From assembly GCA_944320965.1 (NCBI GenBank), contig CALUJO010000012.1:1-56218 (forward strand): DNA of 56,218 bases, in the 5' to 3' direction. The notes beneath the pieces were generated by a model. That model searched no databases. It was not told the DNA's origin and was given only the letters and a program-made list of their open reading frames with translations. Shown here piece after piece: positions 8,469 to 16,444 of this stretch (within the stretch, counting starts at the first letter, position 1; each line of letters starts with the position of its first letter). The stretch is from an uncultured Bacteroidaceae bacterium. GTDB lineage: Bacteria > Bacteroidota > Bacteroidia > Bacteroidales > Bacteroidaceae. Position numbers and translations under genes: made by a program.

Positions 8469-9632
8469 TTAAACAATCCTTGGTTTTCTTATTTCAATAC
8501 GGAAAGTGGAGCCTTTGCCCGGTTCGGAACTCTTTACGAATATTTTTCCATTATGGTATTGGCATATTATGCGCTTTGATAGTGACAGACCAAGTCCCCA
8601 TCCGCGCTTTTTTGTAGTATAGCCCGGATTAAATATCTTTTTTATCTTTGATTTTGGTATACCTTTTCCTGTATCTGATACCTCAATCCATATTATATTC
8701 CCGCTTTTCCCGTGATTTATGGTCAGTGTTCCGCTTCCGTCCATAGCATCAGCTGCATTTTTGCATAGATTTTCTATAACCCATTCAAACAATTGCGGGC
8801 TTACCAGTCCGTTTATGTGGTGTGGGGGATTTTCACATATAACGTTAATTTTGTTAGATATGCGTTTTGAAATATAATCAGCTCTTGAGTTCAGTATTTC
8901 GGTAATGTCGCATATTTCTACTTCCGGTTCAGAGCCTATCTTGGAGAAACGGTCGGCAACTATCCTAAGACTGTGTATATCCTTTTTGATTTCACCGACA
9001 ATTTCTTCATCCGGATATTTGTCTTCAAGGAGTTCCTGCCATGCCATCAGAGATGAGATTGGAGTACCAAGCTGATGGGCTGTTTCCTTAGACAATCCTG
9101 CCCACACCTTATTCTCTTCAACTTTCTTCATATTCGAAAGAAGAAGTCCGGCAATAATGACAAATATGATGACTACTCCCAATTGAACATATGGGTATAT
9201 TTCCAGTTTTTTCAACAGAATAGAGTCATCATAATATATGTCAATGTATTTGTCTGCATTTTGTTGGGTTGAAAGGTTGAATCTTATATTTTTCCCGTTC
9301 TGGCATATTGCCGACACCTTTTTGTAGAGTGATGCGAGCGAATCCTTTTTGTTCGTTTCGATGTTTCTGTAGTTCTGTATGTTTCCTTTGCTGTCGATTA
9401 CTACGACCGGTATTGTATTGTTGCCGTTCAATACTTCAAGTGCCAGTGTAAGGTCGGCATTTTCATCTGCAACGCTTATGCTTTTCATTGCAGAGGCCCA
9501 AATTTCCATTTTGTTCTTTTCCTCTTTCTCCATGTCGCTGATAAGTGTCTGTGATACGTACAATGAGCATATCGCAATAATCATGGCAAAGAAAATAAGA
9601 ATGCTTTTTATATGGTCTTTTATATTAATCAT
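8469..9632 (-). CDS. membrane sensor histidine kinase, orphan
   Basis: This 387-residue protein has an N-terminal membrane helix (about 9-28), a periplasmic domain of some 100 residues, and a second membrane helix (about 148-166). The H box ETAHQLGTPISSL carries the phospho-accepting His near residue 186. The N box VIENLCKNAADAM and the ATP-binding glycine motifs DTGKGIP and GWGLGLSLSKRI follow. Short-looped kinases like this are common in Bacteroidota. No response regulator lies beside it, so its partner is unknown. It is separated by terminators and spacers from both neighbours. Confidence 0.9.
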   Translation of the reverse strand: MINIKDHIKSILIFFAMIIAICSLYVSQTLISDMEKEEKNKMEIWASAMKSISVADENADLTLALEVLNGNNTIPVVVIDSKGNIQNYRNIETNKKDSLASLYKKVSAICQNGKNIRFNLSTQQNADKYIDIYYDDSILLKKLEIYPYVQLGVVIIFVIIAGLLLSNMKKVEENKVWAGLSKETAHQLGTPISSLMAWQELLEDKYPDEEIVGEIKKDIHSLRIVADRFSKIGSEPEVEICDITEILNSRADYISKRISNKINVICENPPHHINGLVSPQLFEWVIENLCKNAADAMDGSGTLTINHGKSGNIIWIEVSDTGKGIPKSKIKKIFNPGYTTKKRGWGLGLSLSKRIICQYHNGKIFVKSSEPGKGSTFRIEIRKPRIV

Positions 9633-9741
9633 GGTATATAAGTATTAAAGTCTGTTTTATGTTTATATATGGATAACGTATTTTTCATTTGTTTAGTGTG
9701 TGCTAAGTGCGGTAAAACATAATTTTGCGGTTTTGGTATAA

Positions 9742-9780
9742 AAAATGGAGGCAACATATTGTTTGTGTTGTCTCCATTCC
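9742..9780 (-). terminator. terminator of sdaA
   Basis: A 13-bp stem with one G-U pair (AATGGAGGCAACA with TGTTGTCTCCATT) lies just after the sdaA stop on the minus strand and is followed there by TTTTTTAT. Confidence 0.85.
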
Positions 9781-9799
9781 GTAATGTCCGTATGATTAA

Positions 9800-11005
9800 T
9801 TACATCTGTTCAAAGTCCTTTGCAAGTCCGCCCTGGCTTGTTTCCTTGTAAACAGAAGGCAAGTCATTTCCGGTTTCCTTCATTACCTGTACGACCTTGT
9901 CGAATGATACACGGTGCATACCGTCAGTAAATGACGAGTAAAGATTAGCATCAAGTGCGCGTGCTGCAGCGTATGCATTACGTTCAATACATGGAATCTG
10001 CACCATACCGCATACAGGGTCGCAGGTCATTCCCAGATGATGTTCTAGTCCCATTTCTGCTGCATATTCTATCTGTGCCGGACTTCCTCCGAACAGCTGG
10101 TTGGCAGCAGCTGAAGCCATTGCGCATGCAACTCCAACTTCTCCCTGACATCCCACTTCTGCTCCGGAAATTGAAGCGTTGTGCTTTGCAATATTACCAA
10201 CAAGACCGGCAGTAGCAAGTGCTCTTATAATTCTTGAATCGGAGAATTCCCTTGTTTCCTGCAGGTGATACAATACGGCAGGCACTACACCGCATGAACC
10301 GCAAGTCGGCGCAGTTACGATTCTTCCGCCGCCTGCATTTTCTTCACTTACTGCAAGGGCGTATGCAAATACAAGTCCTCTTGACTGTAGTGACTGTTTG
10401 TATCCGCGTGCCTTTATATAATATGTTCCGGCTTTTCTTCTAAGATTAAGCGGACCTGGCAGGACGCCTTCGTTTTCAAGACCTCTCTTTACAGCTTCAC
10501 GCATAACTTTCCATACTTCAGCAAGATAGTCCCAAAGATCTTCGTCTTCGCATTCCTTTACATATTCCCAATAGCTTTTTCCGGTCCTTTCACACCATTG
10601 CTTGATTTCCGACATGTTTCTCATTGTGTAGCGTGCAGAAACTTTGTTTATTTCTCCGGAACCTTCTGAAAGCGAACCGCCTCCTATGCTGTAAACAGTC
10701 CATGAATCCGTTTCCTTTCCGTTTTCGTCAAATGATTTCAGTGTCATTCCGTTCGGATGATAGGGGAGGAATATTTCAGGCTGCCAGTTTATCTTTACTT
10801 CTCCCTGCTGTGACAATACGCTTTGTACTGCATAGTCTGTCAAGTGTCCTTTACCTGTTGCAGCCAGACTTCCGTACAGTGTAACCTCAAATTTGTGGCA
10901 TTCGGGATGTTTGGCAAGAAAAATTTCAGAGGCTTTTCTTGGTCCCATGGTATGACTGCTTGAGGGGCCGTAGCCTATTTTATATATCTCTTTTATTGAT
11001 TCCAT
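9800..11005 (-). CDS. sdaA: L-serine ammonia-lyase (iron-sulfur dependent)
   Basis: This enzyme deaminates L-serine to pyruvate and ammonia using a [4Fe-4S] cluster. The 401-residue chain is the single-polypeptide form in which beta and alpha domains are fused. The N-terminal GPSSSHTMGP motif (about 13-22) marks the beta domain. The cysteines that can hold the cluster occur in CGSCGVV (about 247) and CDPVCGMVQIPC (about 336-347). It is bounded by a terminator and lies 38 bp downstream of the ABC exporter gene, so the two may be co-transcribed. Confidence 0.95.
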   Translation of the reverse strand: MESIKEIYKIGYGPSSSHTMGPRKASEIFLAKHPECHKFEVTLYGSLAATGKGHLTDYAVQSVLSQQGEVKINWQPEIFLPYHPNGMTLKSFDENGKETDSWTVYSIGGGSLSEGSGEINKVSARYTMRNMSEIKQWCERTGKSYWEYVKECEDEDLWDYLAEVWKVMREAVKRGLENEGVLPGPLNLRRKAGTYYIKARGYKQSLQSRGLVFAYALAVSEENAGGGRIVTAPTCGSCGVVPAVLYHLQETREFSDSRIIRALATAGLVGNIAKHNASISGAEVGCQGEVGVACAMASAAANQLFGGSPAQIEYAAEMGLEHHLGMTCDPVCGMVQIPCIERNAYAAARALDANLYSSFTDGMHRVSFDKVVQVMKETGNDLPSVYKETSQGGLAKDFEQM

Positions 11006-11043
11006 AATTATATTTATATGTAATGTCTTTTTTTAGATTTTTA

Positions 11044-12873
11044 TCAGAAAGACTGCATGTCGCAAAGTTTCTTGTAATATCCGTTCAACGCAATAAGTTC
11101 TTCATGCTTTCCTCTTTCAACAATTTCTCCTTCGTGCATTACGCAGATTTCATCTGCATTTCTGATTGTTGAAAGACGGTGGGCAATTGCTATTGTCGTA
11201 CGGTTTTTCATAAGCTTTTCAAGCGCGTCCTGAACCATTCTTTCCGATTCGGTGTCAAGTGCCGAAGTGGCTTCGTCAAGGATAAGTATAGGAGGGTTCT
11301 TCAGTATGGCTCTTGCAATACTTATTCTTTGTCTTTGTCCGCCAGAGAGCTTTCCTCCCCTGTCGCCGATCATAGTATTGTATCCGTCCTCTGTATCCAT
11401 TATGAAGTCGTGCGCATTTGCTATTTTAGCTGCTTCTATTACCTGTTCCATAGTGGCATCCTGCACTCCGAACGATATGTTGTTGAAGAAAGTATCATTG
11501 AAAAGGATGGCTTCCTGGTTCACGTTACCCATAAGAGCTCTAAGGTCTTTGAAGGAAATGTCCTTTACATTTATTCCGTCAAGACATACTTCGCCTTCAA
11601 CAGCATCTCTGAATCTTGGTATCAGGTCAACAAGTGTTGATTTTCCTGACCCAGACTGTCCTACCAATGCAATTGTCTTGCCTTTCTTTATAGTAAGGTT
11701 TATGTTGCGCAAAACCCATTTGGTATCATATTTAAAGGAAACGTTCTTGAGCTCAATGCTGTCTTTGAATTCTTTTACGCTTATCGGCTTTTCAGGTTCC
11801 GGCATATCGTTTTGGGCTTTCATTATTTTATCAATACGTTCCACTGATGCTAGTCCTTTTGGTATGTTGTAGCTTGCCTTTGCAAAATCTTTCAAAGGGT
11901 TGATAAGACTGTATAATATAACAAGGTAGAAGATGAATGAACTTGCATCAATCATTGACTGCTCTTTCAAAATAAGTGTTCCTCCAAACCACAATACCGC
12001 AACAATCAGCACTGTACCAAGAAACTCGCTTACAGGGTGTGCAAGCTGCTGGCGCATGCTTACGCGTCCGATAATATCTTTATAGCTGTTGTTGGTGTTT
12101 AGGAAACGCTTGCGTATCTTGTTTTGTGCATTGAAGGCCATTATAATGCGTAGTCCGCCAAGTGTTTCGTCAACTTCCGACATGATGTCGCTCCACTTTG
12201 ATTGGGCTTCAAGGGAATTGCGTTTCAGCTTACGACCGATTTTTCCCATCATCCATCCCATTCCTGGCAGAACAACAAGTGTGAACAGCGTAAGCTGCCA
12301 GCTTAGCATCATAAGGGTGGTGAAGTATGAGATGATAAGAATAGGGTTTTTGAACAGCATGTCAAGTGAACTCATTATTGAATTTTCCACTTCGCCCACG
12401 TCACCGCTTATTCGTGCAATGATATCTCCCTTGCGTTCGTTTGAAAAGAATCCCAATGGCAGTTCCAGTATTTTGTCAAAAACAGAGACTCTCAAATCTC
12501 TTACAATACCTGTTCGCATAGGAATGATGCAGGCTGATGAAAGGAAGTAGCATCCTGTCTTGAAGAAAGTCATTGTTATCAGGAACAGTCCGAGGAAAAG
12601 CAAGGTTATACTTTCACCATATTCGCCAATCATGTTTGTGACGTAATAGTAGAAGTTGTTTATAAGCGCCTCTTTAAAGTCGGCTGCAGTATCAAAAGGT
12701 ATATATTCGTAAACCTTGTTGTCTATTTTGAAAAGTATCTGCAGTATGGGAATAATCAAGGAGAAAGAAAAGATATTCAACATTGCCGTGAGGATATTGA
12801 ACAGTATGGTATAAAACAGATATTTTTTATATGGAGGAACAAATCTCCTCAATACATAGAAGAATTCTCTCAT
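11044..12873 (-). CDS. ABC exporter, MsbA/multidrug type (fused TMD-NBD)
   Basis: This 609-residue half-transporter has six predicted membrane helices in residues about 15-330 and one ATPase domain (about 365-609). The ATPase has Walker A GQSGSGKST near 402, signature LSGGQRQR near 508, Walker B ILILDEATSALD near 530 and the H loop in IAIAHRLST. It should work as a homodimer in the inner membrane. The overall pattern is that of MsbA-like lipid A flippases and multidrug exporters; substrate cannot be told from sequence alone. It lies upstream of sdaA on the same strand. Confidence 0.9.
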   Translation of the reverse strand: MREFFYVLRRFVPPYKKYLFYTILFNILTAMLNIFSFSLIIPILQILFKIDNKVYEYIPFDTAADFKEALINNFYYYVTNMIGEYGESITLLFLGLFLITMTFFKTGCYFLSSACIIPMRTGIVRDLRVSVFDKILELPLGFFSNERKGDIIARISGDVGEVENSIMSSLDMLFKNPILIISYFTTLMMLSWQLTLFTLVVLPGMGWMMGKIGRKLKRNSLEAQSKWSDIMSEVDETLGGLRIIMAFNAQNKIRKRFLNTNNSYKDIIGRVSMRQQLAHPVSEFLGTVLIVAVLWFGGTLILKEQSMIDASSFIFYLVILYSLINPLKDFAKASYNIPKGLASVERIDKIMKAQNDMPEPEKPISVKEFKDSIELKNVSFKYDTKWVLRNINLTIKKGKTIALVGQSGSGKSTLVDLIPRFRDAVEGEVCLDGINVKDISFKDLRALMGNVNQEAILFNDTFFNNISFGVQDATMEQVIEAAKIANAHDFIMDTEDGYNTMIGDRGGKLSGGQRQRISIARAILKNPPILILDEATSALDTESERMVQDALEKLMKNRTTIAIAHRLSTIRNADEICVMHEGEIVERGKHEELIALNGYYKKLCDMQSF

Positions 12874-13018
12874 GCTTGAACAGGTTATTGTTAATAATTC
12901 TGCAAATTTAAAATGTTTGCACGGATTTTCAATAAAATAACTCTTATTTATATGTAAAGAGGGTTGTTGGTTTATGTTTAAATTCCGACTTTAGGGTGGG
13001 GAGGTACTTGAAAAATAA

Positions 13019-13042
13019 AAAAAAGGAGGCTTATGCCTCCTT
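13019..13042 (-). terminator. terminator of efp
   Basis: A perfect 8-bp stem (13023-13030 with 13035-13042, TTAT loop) is followed on the minus strand by a T run of about eight, 26 bp after the efp stop. Confidence 0.88.
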
Positions 13043-13067
13043 CTTGTTTATATTAAAATGCAATGGC

Positions 13068-13634
13068 TTATGCTTTTACTCTGTTTACATATGAACCGTC
13101 GCGAGTGTCCACTTCGATGATTTCACCTTCGTTGATGAATAGAGGAACTCTTACAACAGCACCTGTTTCCAAAGTTGCAGGTTTTGTAGCATTTGTTGCA
13201 GTATCACCCTTAACTCCCGGTTCAGAGTAAGTAATCTTAAGCTGAACTTTTACAGGAAGGTCTGCGAAAAGAATAGTTTCTGTTGAAGCGTCAGAAACAA
13301 CGTCAACAATCATACCTTCTTTAAGGAAGTCAACACCGTTGATCAAATCTTTGTTGATAACGATATCGTCCCAAGTTTCCTGATTAAGGAAGTGGTAGTG
13401 TTCACCTTCGTTGTAAGAGAACTGGAATGGGCGACGTTCAACGCGTACGTCTTCAAGCTTTTCACCGATGTTGAAACGGCGTTCCAATACTCGGCCTGTA
13501 ACAACATCTTTAAGTTTTGTACGCATGATTGTGTTTCCTTTACCTGGTTTTACGTGCAAGAATTCTATACAGAAGTACAACTTGCCGTCAAGACGGATAC
13601 ATGTTCCGTTTTTAATGTCTTGTGAGTTTATCAT
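13068..13634 (-). CDS. efp: elongation factor P
   Basis: EF-P binds between the P and E sites of the ribosome and relieves stalling at polyproline stretches. The 188 residues fit the three-domain family. The tip loop HVKPGKGNT puts a lysine at residue 32, the position that is modified in many bacteria. No modification enzyme lies nearby. A good promoter lies upstream (13692-13723, minus strand). The window itself codes a seven-proline run in TonB, which is the kind of substrate EF-P serves. Confidence 0.96.
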   Translation of the reverse strand: MINSQDIKNGTCIRLDGKLYFCIEFLHVKPGKGNTIMRTKLKDVVTGRVLERRFNIGEKLEDVRVERRPFQFSYNEGEHYHFLNQETWDDIVINKDLINGVDFLKEGMIVDVVSDASTETILFADLPVKVQLKITYSEPGVKGDTATNATKPATLETGAVVRVPLFINEGEIIEVDTRDGSYVNRVKA

Positions 13635-13691
13635 AAGATAAGTTGTTTATATAATTATATTTTAGTGTATTTTGTATATTATTTCCGGCTG

Positions 13692-13723
13692 CAAAGTTAA
13701 TCTAAATAGATAAAAAGCACAAA
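13692..13723 (-). promoter_or_regulatory. Bacteroidota-type promoter of efp
   Basis: Read on the minus strand, TTTG is followed after 20 nt by TAACTTTG (complement of 13692-13699), matching the TTTG / TAnnTTTG consensus. Confidence 0.65.
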
Positions 13724-13749
13724 AGTTTTGACTAAAAATGACTTAACTA

Positions 13750-13780
13750 TTGTATAGTTCTAAAATAAACTCTATCTTTG
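13750..13780 (+). promoter_or_regulatory. Bacteroidota-type promoter of rpmH
   Basis: TTG at about 13750 and TATCTTTG at 13773-13780, about 20 nt apart, lie 46 bp before the rpmH start. It is divergent from the efp promoter. Confidence 0.65.
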
Positions 13781-13825
13781 CAACCCGATTGATATGGAAT
13801 AATAACATAAAACATATAACGCGTT

Positions 13826-13981
13826 ATGAAAAGAACATTTCAACCTTCAAACAGAAAAAGAAAAAACAAACACGGTTTCCGTGAAAGAATGGCAACAGCT
13901 AATGGTCGTCGTGTATTAGCAGCACGTCGTGCTAAAGGCAGAAAGAAACTAACTGTATCTGACGAATACAACGGAAAATAA
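13826..13981 (+). CDS. rpmH: 50S ribosomal protein L34
   Basis: This 51-codon gene encodes the very basic L34 protein (begins [19 protein letters not shown], ends SDEYNGK). It has the conserved core [26 protein letters not shown]. It is not followed by rnpA as in many bacteria. Instead a terminator ends the unit and, before the mobile element inserted, tRNA-fMet would have followed on the opposite strand. Confidence 0.97.
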   Translation: MKRTFQPSNRKRKNKHGFRERMATANGRRVLAARRAKGRKKLTVSDEYNGK

Positions 13982-14027
13982 TCTTTTTTGAGAAACCGTT
14001 ATTATTGTTAGAAGGAAAGTTATTTGA

Positions 14028-14067
14028 AGGCTGCGACATTGTGATAATGTCGCAGCCTGTTTTTTTT
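14028..14067 (+). terminator. terminator of rpmH
   Basis: A perfect 13-bp stem (14028-14040 with 14046-14058) and a GTTTTTTTTA tail follow the rpmH stop by 46 bp. Confidence 0.9.
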
Positions 14068-14069
14068 AT

Positions 14070-14181
14070 GGAAAACTTCCCGGATTTTTGTCGGAAACCT
14101 TAAATGTTTTAGGTGAAAACCCGGTAGGTTTTGTATGAAAATATAGAAGGCTTTTGCGGAAAAAGATGCGTATGTCTTTTT
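14070..14181. repeat. array of five 21-24-nt imperfect palindromic units (locus 4)
   Basis: Units start at 14070, 14093, 14115, 14137 and 14158. Each begins GGAAA or GAAAA and has its own inward symmetry. The clearest are AAAACCCGGTAGGTTTT (14116-14132) and AAAAAGA...TCTTTTT in the last unit. Sequence between units is diverged but period and symmetry hold. The only ORF here (14020-14271, minus) looks spurious. Confidence 0.55.
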
Positions 14182-14290
14182 TATTTCTATGTTATGATTT
14201 GCTGATATGTACTCCGGTTTGCAGATATTGCTGTCTGATGAAGTGCGGGGAGCTGTATATTTTGGCGACAATATGGCGACGGTCTGAAAA

Positions 14291-14330
14291 TAAAAAATGG
14301 ATAACTCACTGATTTAATGAATTATCCATC
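14291..14330 (-). terminator. displaced ancestral terminator of tRNA-fMet
   Basis: The stem ATGGATAA...TTATCCAT (14297-14329) is followed on the minus strand by TTTTTTATTTT. It immediately precedes the left att core and resembles the hairpin beside the tRNA at 23953-23987. Before integration it would have sat right after tRNA-fMet. This is inferred from the att arrangement. Confidence 0.65.
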
Positions 14331-14332
14331 TG

Positions 14333-14348
14333 TTTTAGTTGCGGAGGC
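14333..14348. repeat. left attachment core (attL)
   Basis: TTTTAGTTGCGGAGGC matches 23990-24005 exactly. It is the copy of the tRNA-fMet 3' end left at the distal side of the element. Confidence 0.82.
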
Positions 14349-14352
14349 TGTT

Positions 14353-14382
14353 GGTCCTGCCCCACCGGGCGGGACTTTTTTT
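14353..14382 (+). terminator. rightward terminator at the element's left end
   Basis: The stem GTCCTGCCC / GGGCGGGAC is followed by seven T. It lies just inside attL and ahead of hicA, so it shields the element from transcripts coming from rpmH. A near copy lies after hicB at 15203-15232. Confidence 0.8.
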
Positions 14383-14432
14383 ATTCAAATGTTAAATAAT
14401 AACTATTTTACTATTATTTTATTGACTTTTCT

Positions 14433-14462
14433 TTTGTAATAATAGTAATTTTACTATCTTTG
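14433..14462 (+). promoter_or_regulatory. hicAB promoter with overlapping palindromic operator
   Basis: TTTG at 14433-14436 and TATCTTTG at 14455-14462 are 18 nt apart. The palindrome ATAGTAA-TT-TTACTAT (14442-14457) overlaps the second box, and a further TTTACTAT half-site lies at about 14407. This is what an operator for the DNA-binding HicB antitoxin would look like. Binding itself is inferred. Confidence 0.6.
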
Positions 14463-14489
14463 TAGTGTTGAAATAAAAGACAGTGTTCT

Positions 14490-14690
14490 ATGAAAAAAGT
14501 TGTAAAAATCAGTGCTATTCTTAAGGCCCTTAAAGCTGACGGTTGGTTTTTAGACCGTCAAAAAGGAAGCCACAGACAATTTAAGCACCCGATTAAAAAA
14601 GGAACTGTTACCGTCAACGGCGGTGAAAGTGACGATATTTGGGGACCGCTTCTGAAAAGCATTGAGAAACAGTCGGGGGTTAAGTTTTAA
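14490..14690 (+). CDS. hicA: HicA-type mRNA interferase toxin
   Basis: HicA toxins cleave mRNA through a double-stranded-RNA-binding-like fold with one catalytic His. This 66-residue protein has the family pattern: N-terminal ISAILKALKADGWFLDRQKGS, then SHRQFKHP with the catalytic His near residue 28, then a strand with GTVTV. Its length is normal. hicB follows after 58 bp, with toxin first as is usual for hicAB. The pair lies next to the left end of the mobile element and may stabilise it, or act in defence against phages. Confidence 0.88.
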   Translation: MKKVVKISAILKALKADGWFLDRQKGSHRQFKHPIKKGTVTVNGGESDDIWGPLLKSIEKQSGVKF

Positions 14691-14748
14691 CCCCCACTCG
14701 TTACTCTTTTTAATAGACATTGTTTTTTGTTTTCAACATTAATCTTCA

Positions 14749-15168
14749 ATGTATGTATATATGGAAAAAGTAATTATGGATACTGCACGCACAGAAGACG
14801 GATACAGCTGCACTTGTAGTCTGTTGCCGGGATGGGTTGTTGCAAAGTCAGGTGATTTTGACGAATTTAAACAGTATGTAACCGAAAGTATTGACTTTTT
14901 TATTGAATGTGCCAAAGAAGACGGCGCCGGATATCCTGCTGTCTTTGACGGTGAATATGATATTGTTTACAAGTTTGATGTTCAGTCATTGCTTGAATAT
15001 TTCCGTGGAATCTTCTCTTTTTCTGCTTTGCAGACAATCACAGGCATTAATCAGAAACAGCTTTGTCATTATGCTTCGGGCGTTTCCAAACCACGCCGCG
15101 AACAGGCTGAGAAGATTGCCGCCGGTCTGCACCGCCTTGCTAAAGAATTGGAATCGGTCACTGTCTGA
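14749..15168 (+). CDS. hicB: HicB-type antitoxin with C-terminal DNA-binding domain
   Basis: HicB antitoxins bind and block HicA and repress their own promoter. This 139-residue protein has an N-terminal HicB partial RNase H-like domain (VIMDTARTEDGYSCTCSLLPG, then DFDEFKQYVTESIDFFIE). Its C-terminal helix-turn-helix (about 95-130, TGINQKQLCHYASGVSKPRREQ) suits Xre-like DNA binding. The start may instead be ATG 14761, which fits family members better. The palindrome at 14442-14457 is the likely operator. It is the only regulator-like gene in the element. Confidence 0.86.
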   Translation: MYVYMEKVIMDTARTEDGYSCTCSLLPGWVVAKSGDFDEFKQYVTESIDFFIECAKEDGAGYPAVFDGEYDIVYKFDVQSLLEYFRGIFSFSALQTITGINQKQLCHYASGVSKPRREQAEKIAAGLHRLAKELESVTV

Positions 15169-15202
15169 TATTTCAACATTGCCTTACGACCGGAGGCTTA
15201 AA

Positions 15203-15232
15203 GGTCCTGCCCCATCAGGCAGGACTTTTTTT
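15203..15232 (+). terminator. terminator after hicB, near copy of 14353-14382
   Basis: The stem GTCCTGCC / GGCAGGAC is followed by seven T. Its left flank CGGAGGCT plus stem sequence matches the terminator ahead of hicA over about 40 bp, so the hicAB pair is bracketed by a direct repeat. Confidence 0.82.
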
Positions 15233-15290
15233 GTGCCCTTTTCAAAAATTTAATTACCTTTGGCTGTGTTAATTTTTTAAAACTTACGTT

Positions 15291-16079
15291 ATGAAGAAAA
15301 TTTTGTTATTATTAGTTATCCCTCTATTTTTCAGCTGTAATAGTGGAGAGCTTGAAAATGCTAACAGAGAAATAACACAACTGAAAAAAGAAAATGAATT
15401 GCTACGGAGAGAACTTAACGGATATAAATTCGCTCCAGAGAAAGTTTGTGCAAGTGTAGAATCTCTTTTTGAGTCTGGCGATCTAGAAGCTCTTAGGGAT
15501 ATTGAGGATATTCTTAAAAAGTATCATCCGGAATGTGAAGAACTTAAGGATGTTCAGGATAAATGTGATAAAATATATGCTGATAGGAAGGCGAAAGAAG
15601 AAGCAAAGAAAAAAGAAAAAATGGCTGCCGTTAACAGGTTGAAAAAGGAGTATGATGATGTTTCTGGTATTACTTGGTATTATAATCCTTATTTTACTCA
15701 TTATAATAACATCAACAGAACTTCTGTTTATATAGGAAAGAGCGGTTCTTCTACTTGGTTAAGATTAAAGATGTCTTATGAAGGCGATAGCTGGATATTT
15801 TTTGAACAGGCTTTTTTATCTTATGATGGAAATACAAGAGAAATTTATTTTGATAAATATAAAGATAAAGAGTCGGATAATTCTGTAAGAGTTTGGGAAT
15901 GGATAGATGTACCTGTTGATTCATCTTTAGAACAATTCTTGATAAAAATGGTTGACGGTAAGTCTGCTAAAATGAGGCTTTCAGGGAAATATACAAATAC
16001 AAGGAATCTGACTTCAACAGAGAAAAAAGCTATTAAGGATGTCCTTTTAGCTTATAACATTTTGAAAAATCAAAAATAA
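15291..16079 (+). CDS. lipoprotein with coiled coil, unknown function
   Basis: This 262-residue protein starts with a lipoprotein signal (MKKILLLLVIPLFFSC, lipobox FFSC with Cys 16). A helical coiled coil follows (about 22-45), then a second charged helix rich in K/E/A (about 100-120). A beta-rich C-terminal domain has many aromatic residues (ITWYYNPYF, TSVYIGKSG). I do not recognise a family. As cargo of an integrated element with tail genes, a surface lipoprotein could be a lysogenic conversion protein, for example one that blocks superinfection; that is inference. Codon use looks more AT-rich than in the tape measure gene. Confidence 0.7.
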   Translation: MKKILLLLVIPLFFSCNSGELENANREITQLKKENELLRRELNGYKFAPEKVCASVESLFESGDLEALRDIEDILKKYHPECEELKDVQDKCDKIYADRKAKEEAKKKEKMAAVNRLKKEYDDVSGITWYYNPYFTHYNNINRTSVYIGKSGSSTWLRLKMSYEGDSWIFFEQAFLSYDGNTREIYFDKYKDKESDNSVRVWEWIDVPVDSSLEQFLIKMVDGKSAKMRLSGKYTNTRNLTSTEKKAIKDVLLAYNILKNQK

Positions 16080-16164
16080 ATTCCCTATCCCCTTTGCACT
16101 TCCAAATATTTTTCCAATATTTGCAGTGCTAAATCTGAGATTATTGATCTCCCGCAGGGCGCGG

Positions 16165-16200
16165 TCAATGCCCGTCATGAACCGAGGGGCTTTTTTTATA
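16165..16200 (+). terminator. probable terminator after the lipoprotein gene
   Basis: GCCC and GGGC arms close a loop of about 12 nt and are followed by seven T (TTTTTTTATA). The stem is short but the T-tract is strong. Confidence 0.55.
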
Positions 16201-16268
16201 CCCCTTCCTCACCATTTCCGTTGTGCCACGGACAAAGGTGTGATTTTACGAAACAACTGTCTGCATAC

Positions 16269-16292
16269 CATTTTGCTGATGTCAGCAAAATG
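16269..16292. promoter_or_regulatory. 24-nt palindrome, possible operator
   Basis: CATTTTGCTGA-TG-TCAGCAAAATG has 11-bp arms and a 2-nt centre, more like a protein-binding site than a terminator because no T-run follows. It lies upstream of the large inverted repeat and the small ORFs. Confidence 0.5.
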
Positions 16293-16322
16293 ATATTCCG
16301 GACAAAGACATATTGATAAAGG

Positions 16323-16405
16323 CGGCTGCCTTTTCCCGTAGGAATTTTTTCGGCCCTTGTGGGAGATTAGTTTCAGGTTTAGCGACTCACGGGAAATGGC
16401 AGCCG
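16323..16405. other. large inverted repeat / structured element
   Basis: Arms CGGCTGCC-TTTTCCCGT (16323-16339) and ACGGGAAA-T-GGCAGCCG (16389-16405) pair over 16 of 17 positions and enclose a 49-nt loop. No T-run follows, so it is not an intrinsic terminator. It could be a structured leader of the downstream small ORFs, a small RNA, or a cis site for replication, transfer or packaging. A short sequence TGCTAAATCTGA occurs before it (about 16128) and after it (about 16427). Confidence 0.5.
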
Positions 16406-16444
16406 TTCTTATTTTCTGCCTGTAATGCTAAATCTGAAACTATT

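Noticed and set aside
14020..14271. 83-residue ORF on the minus strand between rpmH and the element
   Set aside because: It runs through the rpmH terminator and the palindromic repeat array, has no family character and looks like chance.
14749..15168. Phage repressor
   Set aside because: The helix-turn-helix is fused to a HicB fold and follows hicA directly, so it is an antitoxin rather than a lysogeny repressor.
16313..16444. Longer start for the small membrane protein of the element
   Set aside because: The added 44 codons run through the large inverted repeat (16323-16405), so the in-frame ATG at 16445 is preferred.
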